From Guillardia theta CCMP2712 (taxonomy: Eukaryota; Cryptophyceae; Pyrenomonadales; Geminigeraceae), in contig NW_005434673.1 of assembly GCF_000315625.1 (NCBI RefSeq), positions 353,275-417,274 on the forward strand: DNA of 64,000 nucleotides, in the 5' to 3' direction. A program made the position numbers and the translations under genes. Shown piece by piece: positions 46,000-56,563 of the stretch; the stretch's first letter is position 1; every line of letters starts with the position of its first letter. A model generated the notes under the pieces. The model made no database searches. It was given only the letters and a program-made list of their open reading frames with translations, and was not told the origin of the DNA.

Positions 46000-46385
46000 A
46001 GTCGAGATCAGGATTTTTGGCGATACTGTTGAAAGCTGAGTTGAACATCAGGATAATGTCTGATGATTCGTTGCTGACTATCGTTTTCTTTCTTCTTATC
46101 CCAGAGCACTGGGACCGTGTACTTCCCTTCTTTGTCTCCGGCGATCTCGTACAGCTCACGAATGCTCTTCGCGTTGTTGACAGTGTCCGGGATGCAGTAC
46201 GTGCACGGAAAAGATCCGTGACCGTTCAAGTTCGAGACTGGAGGATCGGAAGGATCTCTGAACATCCACCCGATATGCTCGTCCTAGTCCTCCAAACGTC
46301 ACCACGAGGAGGATGGAGGGATATAAGGTTGGAGGGGAAAGAAAGGTTCCCCAAACACCTGACGATATTTCTGTGCAGACGCCAT
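46000..46385 (-). CDS. Glutathionyl-hydroquinone reductase (Xi-class GST, ECM4/YqjG family), fragment
   Basis: Family members reduce glutathionyl-hydroquinones. Exon 46283-46000 reads DEHIGWMFRDPSDPPV, ELYEIAGDKEGKYTVPVLWD and, after a frame shared with the family, TIVSNESSDIILMFNSAFNS. These match the GW-x-F, RYTVPVLWDKK and TIVxNESSEIIRMLNSAF blocks. It runs into the gap, so the C-terminal half is missing. Upstream, ATG 46385 (MASAQKYRQ) can be spliced to it in phase, but no CPWA-type active-site Cys block was found upstream, so the N-terminal catalytic part is missing or lies in exons I could not see. The reading frame changes once within the exon's 3' part (WDKKKEN versus WDKKKETIV), which suggests a base error or a real frameshift. 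Confidence 0.6.
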
Positions 46386-47219
46386 TCAACGCTGCATGAC
46401 GTGGATGCTGTTGTAGAATTAGCAAGGTACACCATCGCAAGGTGTGAACTGTTGGTGGACCGCGACGGAGAGGTAGGGAGCTCAATCAAACTCGATGAAG
46501 ACGTTGAACGGGGCTGGTCAGGGTCTTCCCGACGACGATTCGTCGGGGGCATGGAAAGAATGGCTCAACGGCAAGAAGGATGGAGTCTCGAGGTTTCGTC
46601 TCTGTGCAGTGATGTATCATAAACGTGTGGGTTCAGACTGCAGATCATGCGTGAGCTGCTACCAAAACTGCAGATGACTCACCAGGCTCTGACCCTGGCG
46701 CTCACTTCGATAAGAATCAAGGTTGTTTGCAGGCCTTGTAAGTGACTGCTGTCCACTGACTGTTTCGTATCTTCAGCATGATAGCGATACTTTGAAGATC
46801 CGGTGATGGGAAATCGCAAAACAGCTCACACGAGTGTGACAAGCTTTCAGCTCCCCCTTCTCGTTCATTCCTCATGCAACCGATGTAGCTGTGGAGGTTT
46901 ACCATGACTTTGAATTCGGCAGGGTAAGGGGATTGAGATCAGGGTATAAATGACATTGACTCTACTGGTGGTCAGGTTGAAAGCCACATCATGATCGCAA
47001 TGGGGGAGATCTACAAGTCAACACAAACACCAGCCGCTGCCAGAGGTTCACCCTTTTGAATTGAAACTTCACTGGTGAGATTAGGGACAGGCTCGAAATC
47101 AGCAGCAAGACTCTGGTGCCTTCTCGGAACACACGCGGTCAATCTGCATAGAAGAGAGAATGAGAAAACAAACGCTAGCGGGTCCGTTACCTTGAGTCCT
47201 TTCCAGCAATAAGAACTCC

Positions 47220-48034
47220 GCAGGTACTACCTGAAATTTCAGCAAATGAAATTCGCGAGCGATCTCGACTCGAGCAAACTGGACGATAGCGGAGTGAGCG
47301 AAGGGGAACCCACGGCGCACGGGTGCAACTTGGATGTGGAAGGTCCAGTTTCGAGGAGCTGAACGATGATGGCAGGGATCTCTCTTTGAGCGAGGACCTT
47401 TCCTTCGCGCGCAAGTGGATGGATGAGGTTGTGGTGAGTGCGTTGAGCTCATGGACTGATGGGACCGACTTGAAGATCCCTGAGCTCGAGGTCGACGAGA
47501 GCGACAAGAATCGCCTGGTGAGGACGTAGCTGCTGCCGCCGGCCCTTGCTGACCCTTTGCAGGTCTACAAGCTCGGCCAGGAGTACCTGATCGCGTTCGA
47601 GAGCACTGCCAACATCTCCGCGGAGACGTTCGAAGGTTCCTTGCTTCCGCTCCGATCGCCTTGTAACTTCGTGCCATCAGCTATCATCTGCATCGGGAAA
47701 TGCCTGCAGCCCTCCAGCAGGTCCGAGTTCTCTACCGCTGTCTGTGATGTTGCTGACAAGAGCGCAAAGTCGCAAACCGACATGCATAGCCGACCTGTCG
47801 CTGGACGTGCGGCCCCTCCCCCGCTCACCCAAGAGTGTTGACTCGATGGCTGCAGGACAGGAGATGGTGGAAGGCGCAGCTGGAGAAGCAGCTGGGGCCT
47901 TTCTATGAGCAGGAGAGTCACGAGGATGTCAACAGCATAATCAGGTGGGCGTCAGTTGTAACATTTGAAGTGTTGAACAAAGTTTGCACAGTCCCATCAG
48001 GGAACAGCTGAGAAAAACGACATTAAACGATTGA
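47220..48034 (+). CDS. Hypothetical protein, several short exons
   Basis: Plus-strand exons after CCGCAG at 47219: YYLKFQQMKFASDLDSSKLD, DSGVSEGEPTAHG; then FEELNDDGRDLSLSEDLSFA, RKWMDEVVVSALSSWTDG, LKIPELEVDESDKNRL; then VYKLGQEYLIAFESTANIS, AETFE; then DRRWWKAQLEKQLGPFYEQE, SHEDVNSII; then SPIREQLRKTTLND with a stop at 48034. Introns are GT-AG: about 45 nt between the second and third sections, about 220 nt before DRRWWK. The protein is acidic and helical, and not recognised. It may be the 3' part of the gene whose exons lie at 44795-45382. Confidence 0.5.
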
Positions 48035-48179
48035 GACTTAGAGAGCAGCTGGAAGTCACGTAGAAGAGTCGAGCGGGGGGTTGTGGTTGAGGTAGGGGAC
48101 AAACTTGTCAGACTGGCCAAGGTTTTGTGATGCAGGACGTATCAGTGTGGCACTAACCACGATTTAGAATTCTCTTCTT

Positions 48180-51100
48180 TCAGTTTGGAATCACAAAGTT
48201 GCAAATCTTGCCAGGGACGAAAATCTTCTTCTTGATTTCCTTACCCTAGTGAAGAAATTTCAAACCCAATGAACGAGCAGGGAATTCTCACCTCAATCCA
48301 CTTCTGGACATTCTCGTTCTGCTCAATAAGGGCGATGGCAGCAGCTTGGTCGGCATCAGCTGGGACCTGGACGGCAAGGTCTTGTCAGCTGAGGATGGTC
48401 AGGCGGCTAGCTAGCAAGTGACTGACCTCGACGGTTCCCTTCAGCTTCCCGTTGATCTGTAGATTTCATGAGGAGGGAAGCAGGAAGGCAAGCAAGGAGG
48501 GACAAGAGGGGCAGGGGAGGGGAGGAGGGACGAGAGGAGCAGGAGAGGGAAGGAGAAGGAGGGAGGGGAGGGGCCCACCTGCACGGCGATATTTAAAGCA
48601 TCCTCGACCAAATACTTCTCATTGAACTCAGGCCAAGGGCTAAAAAGTAGCAGTGAGTTGGCAGGAAGAGTAGAGCGATGAGGTTTGCAGTAAGACGAGC
48701 TGCAGCTGCAGCAGTAGCAGAAGGAGGCCTTGTCATACCTGTTAGACACTGAGGGTTTCTGGCCCAACCTCTCCCAAAGCTCTTCAGCGATGTGAGGAGC
48801 GTAGGGATTGAGCAGTTGGACGAAGGGGATCGCGATGCTCCTGGGGATCGACTTCCTGCCATCATCTCATCAACTCCCTCCTCCCTCCTCCCTCCTCCTC
48901 CTCCTCCTCCCTCCTCGCACCACTTGTAAGCCGCGTTGACAAACTCCATCATGGCAGCGATCGCCGTGTTGAAGCTAAGCTTCTCTGTGTCCTGAGTGAC
49001 GCGCTTGATGGTGGTGTGGAGCACCTGGGAGGACGAGGGTGAGTCTGCCTCCCCGCTTGCTCAAGGAGTCACCTTGAGATGCTCCTTCCCAGGCTCCTCG
49101 TCAGTCAGCGGAATGTTGTCCTCCGTGATGAGCCTCCAGGCACGGTTGAGGAAGCGGTACACGCCCTCCACCCCGTTGGTGTTCCAGGGCTTCACCTGCT
49201 CCAGCGGGCCCATGAACATGAGGTAGAGACGGAGGGAGTCTGCTCCGACGTTGGAGATGACGTCATCAGGGTTGACCACGTTGCCCCTGCTCTTGGACAT
49301 CTTGACAGCCCGGCTGAGGACGCGGATCTCGGGCTGGTCCTTGAGGACAAAAGATTCTCCCTTCTTGATCAGCTGGCTCTCGTCGACACTGCGAGCCTCC
49401 ATCTTCGCTCGTGTCTTCTTGTGCTCAGGCCCCTGCTCCCCATCCTCGTTCACTTCCTTAGCAGAGACAGCCTTGTCCGTCCCTGCCTCGTAGAACACCG
49501 TGTGCTCGATGGGGCCGAGGATCAGCCCCTGGTTCACCAGTCGCTGGAAGGGCTCCTTAGTGTGTACGACCCCGCAGTCGTAGAGGACCTTGTGCCAGAA
49601 CCTGGCGTACAGCAGATGAAGCACGGCATGCTCGGCCCCTCCGAGGTACAGGTCAACAGGCATCCAGTACTTCTCCAAGGCCGGGTCGATGGGAGCACCA
49701 GGGTTCTCAGGATCGAGGAAGCGGAGGTAGTACCAGCAGGAGCCGGCCCACTGCGGCATCGTATTGGTCTCCCTCCGCACCTTCCTCCCGTCCGGCAACT
49801 GGTAGTTCACCCAGCTGTCGATGGTGGACAGAGGTCCCTCCGTGGTACCGCTGGGTTGGTAGGACTCGACGTCAGGGAGAGTGACCGGGAGCTCCGACTC
49901 GGGGAGGGGATGGGGGGCGCCGTCCTCGGTAAAGACGATGGGAAAGGGCTCCCCCCAGTACCTCTGACGAGAGAAGAGCCAGTCTCGCAGCTTGTAGTTC
50001 ACCTTCCCCTGGCCTAGAGACTTCTGCTCCAGGTAGGCGATCGTCTTCGCCTTTGCCTCATCCACCTTGAGGCCGTTGATGTCCAGCTCAGCGCTAGCTG
50101 AGTTGATCAGCACGCCGTCATCCGTGTACGCTTTGGCCTGCACGTCCTCACCACCCTGGACCACCTCCTTGATGGGAAGGCCGAACTTGGTAGCGAACTC
50201 GTGATCGCGTTCATCGTGCGCTGGAACCGCCATGATCGCTCCTGTTCCGTAAGAGCCCAGGACGTAGTCTGCGACCCAGATCGGGACCTCCTCCTTGGTC
50301 AGCGGGTTGATTGCGTACCCCCCGGTGAAAAGTCCAGTCTTGTCTTTCTGCAGCTCTGTCCTCTCCAGGTCGCTCTTCTGCGAGGCCTTCAGCACGTACT
50401 CCTTTACGGCGTCTCGTTGCTCTGGGGAAGTGACCTTGTCCAGGAGCGGGTGCTCCGGAGCCAGCACGAGGTACGTTGCTCCGAACAGAGTGTCCGGCCT
50501 AGTCGTGAAGACGACAACCTCCTCTGCCCCGTTGCTCTTCTGAGCCCTTGGATCAGAGCTGTAGCGCGGGGACTTCTTCGCTGGCTTCACCAGAACTTTC
50601 CTCCCTCCCATCTCATACTCCCCGCAAGCCTTCTGCGCATCTTCCTCGTTCATGAACTCGACGAACCCGTACCCCTTGGACCTCTGGGTGTCCCTGTCGC
50701 GCAAGACTCTCGCCGACTTGATGGGACCAACCTTGCCCAGCTCCCTCTCAAGATCCTCCTCAGAGTAAGCCCAAGGGATGCCACCGACGAAGACTTTCTG
50801 ATGCTCCACCTCCTCAGTCCCTCCTGTAGCAGCCCCGGACGACTTGACCTTGAAGGAGACCTCGGCTCCTTGGCTCTTCCCGATCCAGTTCCTCTGCATC
50901 TCCTTGACTGACTCTGGCCAATCAAGCTCTTCGAGGTCTTCGAGGAGCCTGTCGGCATAGGCAGTGATCTTCAACATCCACTGCTTGAGGTTCTTCTTGA
51001 ACACAGGGTGTCCCCCTCTCTCGCTCTTTCCATCGATCACTTCCTCGTTCGCCAGCACGGTCCCGAGAGCAGGGCACCAGTTCACGGGGACTTCTGCCTG

Positions 51101-51868
51101 ATACGCAAGTCCCTTCTCATACAGCTTGAGGAAGATCCACTGGGTCCACTTGTAGTACTGCTCGTCCGTGGTAGAGACCTCTCGCTTCCAGTCGTAGCTG
51201 AACCCAAGGCTCTGCAGCTGCTCCCTGAACCTGTCGATGTTCTTCTTGGTAGTGACGCTGGGATGTGTCCCTGTCTGAATGGCGTACTGCTCCGCAGGCA
51301 ACCCAAACGCATCCCATCCCATAGGGTGCATGACGTTGTAATCGTTCATCTTCTTGTAGCGAGAGAGGATGTCGGTCGCCGTGTACCCCTCCGGATGCCC
51401 AACGTGGAGACCCGCGCCAGAAGGGTAGGGGAACATGTCGAGAACGTAGTACTTGGGCTTCGACATGTCGACCTTCTCTGGCGTCCTGAAGGTGTCTTGC
51501 TCCTTCCAGAACCCCTGCCACTTGCGCTCGATCTCTTGGAAGGGGTAAGCGGAGCTCGTGGAACTTTCCTTCTCCGCCATCTCCACGGATCCACCACTCA
51601 TCATGACAGCATGACGCTGATAGATCGGGCTCCTCCTGAGGGGCAAGGCCGTCCTCATCGTTCCCTTGCATGTCCACGACGCTCTCCCAGTTCTTACACT
51701 ATTTCCAGTGTGCAATTGCGACACAAAACCAGGCAGCTTCCTCGGGTGCAGCGCAGACAGACTGTGCATGAGATGGTCCTGCATGGAAGGGGAGGGCATC
51801 TTGAAGCAGCTGGCAAAGCTCAGCCCCACCGCCGACATGACGCAAGGAAGCGCTCCTAACCCCCGCAT
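48180..51868 (-). CDS. LARS2: Leucyl-tRNA synthetase, bacterial/organellar type, with an inserted RRM domain
   Basis: Charges tRNA-Leu, probably in plastid and/or mitochondrion. Start ATG 51868; the first ~100 residues are a Ser/Arg/Leu-rich targeting leader. Core motifs: [20 protein letters not shown] (HIGH site), [32 protein letters not shown], editing motif [13 protein letters not shown], editing-site [31 protein letters not shown], and [16 protein letters not shown] (KMSKS). Between GAEVSFKV and [10 protein letters not shown] lies an extra ~100 residues holding an RNA-recognition motif (residues about 357-430): RNP2 KVFVGGI and RNP1 KGYGFVEF. Normal relatives have only a short linker there. 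Downstream exons give [59 protein letters not shown] and [17 protein letters not shown] (stop 48180), a complete C-terminal anticodon-binding region. Introns are GT-AG. Confidence 0.93.
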
Positions 51869-52459
51869 TGGCGGCCGCCAGACACACTACCAAGACCACT
51901 GGCCTTCCCTCGTCCCCGCTATGACCAGCGCTCTAAGCCTGGCAGCTTGCCCGCCCGGGTGACACATCCGATCCGGGCGGCGATCGGATTGATCTCGTAG
52001 CGGCCCTTCAAACTGATTCAAGTCCAACTCGGACCATAGAGTCACTACTGCCACTCAGACCAATGAGAGTCCACAACGCCGAGCAGATCTTCCATAACTT
52101 ACTGTGACGGGAGTTTACTGTAGACTCTGAGTCAAGAATTTCATACTACTGTTGCCCTCTGCTCGTTTCTCGCCTACTGACCCCTCTAAAGGGGTTCCCA
52201 ACCTTGGGAGGCCGGCCCTTGTTTCCTAGAGGCCCCGCCGACCTGGTTGCTTCCGTTTTAGATGCCCCGGGGGGGGCCCGGCCCCCGCGCCTGTGTTGGC
52301 CACTCGGAGCCGGGAGCCCGGCCGGGGGCCCTCATCCCCGCGGGCTCCTGGGCCTCTTCAAACAAGCGGTAGAAGCTGGCGGGAGGACGCCATGGAGCGG
52401 ATAAGAGCTAGTAGAGGCTGGTAGAGGGTCTAGAGGGAGAGAGAGGGAGAGGTTCATAT
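51869..52459. repeat. Intergenic region with GC-rich island
   Basis: GC-rich at about 51945-51990 and 52200-52340 (GGGGGGGCCCGGCCCCC-like words). It separates the divergent LeuRS and WW-protein genes. No coding frame supported. Confidence 0.55.
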
Positions 52460-55357
52460 ATGAGCATGGAGATTGTAGAGAGAGTCCAAAAGAGCAACCA
52501 GGAGCTTCTCAGTCTGATCTCTTCGATCCCAAGGAATCGACAAGGAAGCGAGGTAAGGTGTTCACTTAGTCTTAACCCATGATCCCCTTGGGCTCGCTGC
52601 CGCACTGTCTCTGATGTCTTCGACAGTATGCTCGCAGCCAAAGTCGAAACATGTTGCATCATGAATCTTTCGACCACAAAGAGGTTGTGACTGTTTGGAT
52701 GCTCTGTACAACATGGTTGATGGTTTCATCAGAGGGAAGCGTTAGAGAGGAGCAAGCAGACCATCGCTGATCTACAGGCAGAGATCTTCAGTCTGAAGAA
52801 TATTCTCAGACAGCAGGAAGCTCGACAAGAGGTTGACAGTTTCTTCATATGAGTTTGAAATGACGTACTCTCGACCCTAGGCGGAGAGTGCCCAAGTTGC
52901 CATCAAATCAGAGCAATGCGAGGCGAAAGAGAAACAATTATCGGAATCACAAGATGAGATCAACAAACTCAAGAAAAGCTTAAAGAATGCCGAAGAGGAA
53001 GTATCGACGGCGAATTCAAAGGTTTTCTCACTTCGTTCGCTACTCAGTGAGCTGAAAGTAATCTGTAAGATTCGAATCTTGTCGCATCAACTAGAGGCGT
53101 TGAAGAAGGTAATTCCAAATTGATTCGGATAACATCCCACGATCTCATGGGTTGACAGACCAAACAAAGTCCGGAGAAGGACTCAAATCTCTCCGAAAGA
53201 TGCATGGAGGCCGAGGCAAAAGTGAACGCCCTCATTGATGTATATTTTCCGAAGTTGATGTAAGGGAAGGTGTAAGTATTTATTTTAGGAAGTAGAAGGT
53301 TCTGCTGCAAAACAAGAAAAAGATGCTCGTATAATTTGGAGGCTGGCAAGGCGCTGCAAAGACATCTTACACAAGTGTTTCACCATAATGTGTTTGATGA
53401 CATACTCACGAATTCAACTACAGGACCTCAGCGTTTTCATACGATTTCAGTACAGAAGTTTGACAATTCTCAATTATGTCTCATTGACGATTGAATAACA
53501 GGCTTATCGACTATTTTTGATGTCTGGGCCCAGCACATGAAAGTTCGAAATAAAGTCAAATTTGGCAAGTTCAGGATTCTCAATCGGTTCAAGTTCAAAG
53601 TGTACTTCTATGGTACGAATTCCAGTCCCTATCTCCTACATACCTGATTATCAGTCTAGTCTTTCAGGAATGGTTGCGATTTACCAATGTACAGAAGTTG
53701 TCAAGCACTTTTGAGACTGTAAAGTTCATTGCTTGATTATTGTCTGCCAACGATGACAGCGAACAGGAAAACGACACAGCATCCAGCCCATCAAAGAGTT
53801 TGATTTTATCGGTGAGTCTTTTGCCCTTTTTTCACAAGATTTTGACACAAATTCAATCTTGGTGTTGAGCAGATCTCGAATGAGAATTATGACGAGCAGA
53901 ACTCGCCCTCGCTGTCGCATAAGGGTTCAGATACAAGCGGCAGGAAACTAAGAATCGAGAATTCAGCCAGCACGGTCAACACCCTAGAATTGCTCAAAGG
54001 GGCATATCATACGAATAGGCTTACCTTGACAACTCCGAGAGGACCGGGAGGGCAGGACAACAGGTTTCTTTCCTTCAGTCTCGAGCCGAGTCTAATGAGT
54101 GCTTTCAAGCAATGAACTGATAGTCCAGGACAAGTCGATGACTTCGAATGATCGATCGATTCATTCAAAAGGAGACACTTCCCCTGGAAACACTGACGAG
54201 GGACCGTTGGATTGGATTTTCAAGTACCTTGGAGAGCAAGAGTCAAACAACAATACTGTCAACAGCCTTCCTGGACCTTCCAATGGCACAAGTGGGAAAG
54301 GCAGTCAGAGTTCTTCACGATTTAAGAAGATCAATTCCTTGGAGACGCCTGCAAAGGTCTGCTTGCAATCATTCCGACATACATGATGCAACCTGAAAAA
54401 CATTCAGGCGATGATTATTCCAGATCACAACGTGTTCATTGAAGCAGAGCTTGGATTGCATGTTCATAATCTAGTGGGTGCAAGGTGATGATCGATTCTT
54501 GAAAGCTTTTATTTTTCATTCTTCATGACAGCTAACTCTTGATGCAGAGAAAGTCCCCGCAAGAACCATCTGAGCCTGTCAAGTACACAAGGCACTGCAG
54601 CAGCAAATCAGAGCCAACACTTGACGGTCTCTCGGAACCTCACAGGTTTGCAGTGCTGACGACAGGACAGGTGCATGAGCTCTCCGCTGATTGGGAAAAA
54701 CGAACTTTCACAGCAAGGCGCAGCTACCCAGAAAGCAAGTTGACACCCCGTGGTGAACCCCAAGTGCAGAGCGCTTACGTGAAGTCCGCCCATGACCTGG
54801 AGAGATTGAAGTTACAACCGGTTTGTTGGTTGCAATCCAACTTAATTCATTATGATCGTGCATGAAGGAGCTGATAGCGCAAATCTCTTTTCAAAATCAG
54901 TTGCCGAGAGGGTGGAAGAAATACTACGACGAAGTCAACCAAATGCCCTACTACTACAATGAAATCTTGAAAGTAACGCAGTGGGAAAGACCGCCAGCTA
55001 CGCGGGGAACGCCAATCGAAATTTCCCCAAGCTTGCAGGTAGCGTTTTCTAATGCTGTTCTGAGACATTTTCTCATAGAATAGCAGGATTCAGCGGACGG
55101 TTCCAAAGAAGCAGAGGCAGAAAACGGCACCAAGCGATTCGACAAGAATGTATATTCACCATCGCAGGCACAGTGGGCCCGGCAGCAGCTTGGTCTTGTA
55201 GAAGTACTTCTACCTTCTGTGCTCTGGAATATTTCCTCACTGTCATTCTCAGGTTTCCCCTGGTGATGCTTATGATGCAAACAATGGTGGGTCACCCAGA
55301 CTCACTCCAAGAAGTCCGATGAGAAAGGCTAACGTGTTGAATCGTGTTAATCGTTAG
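52460..55357 (+). CDS. Coiled-coil protein with C-terminal WW domain
   Basis: Multi-exon gene, about 15 short introns by my reading. Start ATG 52460 (MSMEIVERVQKSNQELLSLI). A long coiled coil follows: REALERSKQTIADLQAEIFS, LKNILRQQEARQE, CEAKEKQLSESQDEINKLKK, ILSHQLEALKK. Next a basic segment (DVWAQHMKVRNKVKFGKF, then RILNRFKFKVYFYGMVAI), a Ser/Thr-rich middle, and a WW domain (LPRGWKKYYDEVNQMPYYYN, EILKVTQWERPP) with both conserved Trp and the central Tyr pair. The end is SPRLTPRSPMRKANVLNRVN, stop 55357. WW domains bind proline-containing peptides. The overall layout suggests a scaffold or cytoskeletal role (inference). Exon joins in the 53,100-53,750 stretch are tentative. Confidence 0.78.
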
Positions 55358-55468
55358 CAGCAATTGCCGCCGCTAACTTATCATTGCATTGCATGAGGAA
55401 TGATTCACTTTGTGTACATAAATTAGATCAGATTCAATCTCAATGAATTCATGGTGTGCTCTCATATT

Positions 55469-56343
55469 TTAGTTCGAGGGAAACTTCTTCACCCAGCCTT
55501 TTGAGAACCCGAACTCCATCGCAACCTGTTCGATGTCATTGACTGACTGACCACCAGCAATCATCTCTTACAGCTGCTGCTCCAAATGCCAGCACACTCT
55601 CAACAGCAGCGCCAGAGCCTTGTAGAATCATTTCCCAGTTAAAGTAGCTGCAAACTAGCGGGTCAGACAGAACGAACTTGATTCCTGTTTGGTGACCTCA
55701 AGGGCGCTCCGCAAGAAAGGGGAAGTGCACTGCAACTGTCACTTGCTTGCAGCATTGACCATGCTCGGGTGATGACAAACGCGCCAAGAACACCCTATTT
55801 CAGCTCGTCAAGGTTCGCAGGGACGACTGTGAAGGCTCACCTGCTTTAGTTGAGGGTTCCCGTCACCGCGGATGGCGTATCCTGTGACCCATGAATTTAA
55901 CCTAGCCGAGCACCTCTACTCAGGCAGCACTCACTGTAAACTAGTCCAAAGAGCGCCAACATGAAGGCCAGACCGTCGTGCGCCAGTTCCCACTGCGCTG
56001 AGAAGGCGTCTGACGGGTAGAAACTGGATTTCTCGATCACAGCAAGCGGTGCCATGGCCAACGACCCAGACAAGCTTGAGAGGAGTGCAACCTTGACCGA
56101 TTCGATTCTTTCAGCTGCCTCGTCAACGACACTCACTGACCACCTTTTGTTCGAGCTCTCCCCTTCCCCCTCGTTCCCCTCTGCGGACAACCTGAGGCTT
56201 CTAAGAGCTGGTTGGGCTCTGGATGAGCATCTTCGTGCGGAGAGACGAACTTCCTTCACACTTGCGATCGCCATGAACGACTCGGACGGTGTACACGTTG
56301 CCACGAGGCATACCATCACTGCTGTAGCTCGCACCCCCGCCAT
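55469..56343 (-). CDS. Conserved plastid membrane protein of unknown function
   Basis: Start ATG 56343. Signal peptide (MAGVRATAVMVCLVATCTPS), then ESFMAIASVKEVRLSARRCS, a Phe-containing, Arg/Ser-rich leader typical of cryptophyte plastid precursors. Mature part: SSLSGSLAMAPLAVIEKSSF, WELAHDGLAFMLALFGLVYR, YAIRGDGNPQLKQGVLGAFV, ITRAWSMLQ, then NWEMILQGSGAAVESVLAFG, AAAAMIAGGQSVNDIE and a stop at 55469. The FGLVYRYAxRxDxNPQLKxGVxxAF block recalls a membrane protein conserved in cyanobacteria and plastids that I cannot name with certainty. Introns are short; the one before NWEMI is tentative. Probable thylakoid or envelope location. Confidence 0.65.
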
Positions 56344-56563
56344 GTTATAAAGGAGCTCTCAGCTGTCCCAACTCGACATCACTATAGGGTTCTCTAAAGA
56401 CAAACTTCTGCCCTTTGCAATTCCCGAACGGGCCGGCCTCAATGAAATTCACATTTGCCTTCAAATTCAAATCACCCGCCATTTCAACCCATCAGTCCCT
56501 GCCCCTTGCCCCGTGCCCAGAGCCCTCCGCTCTACTCTCCGACCTTGCAAGTAGCGAACAAGG

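Noticed and set aside
46000-46622. Plus-strand frame running out of the assembly gap
   Set aside because: Its first part is the antisense of the reductase exon, and the rest shows no known motif.
49079-51859. Long plus-strand open frames opposite leucyl-tRNA synthetase
   Set aside because: Antisense shadows of a well-identified gene; no motifs of their own.
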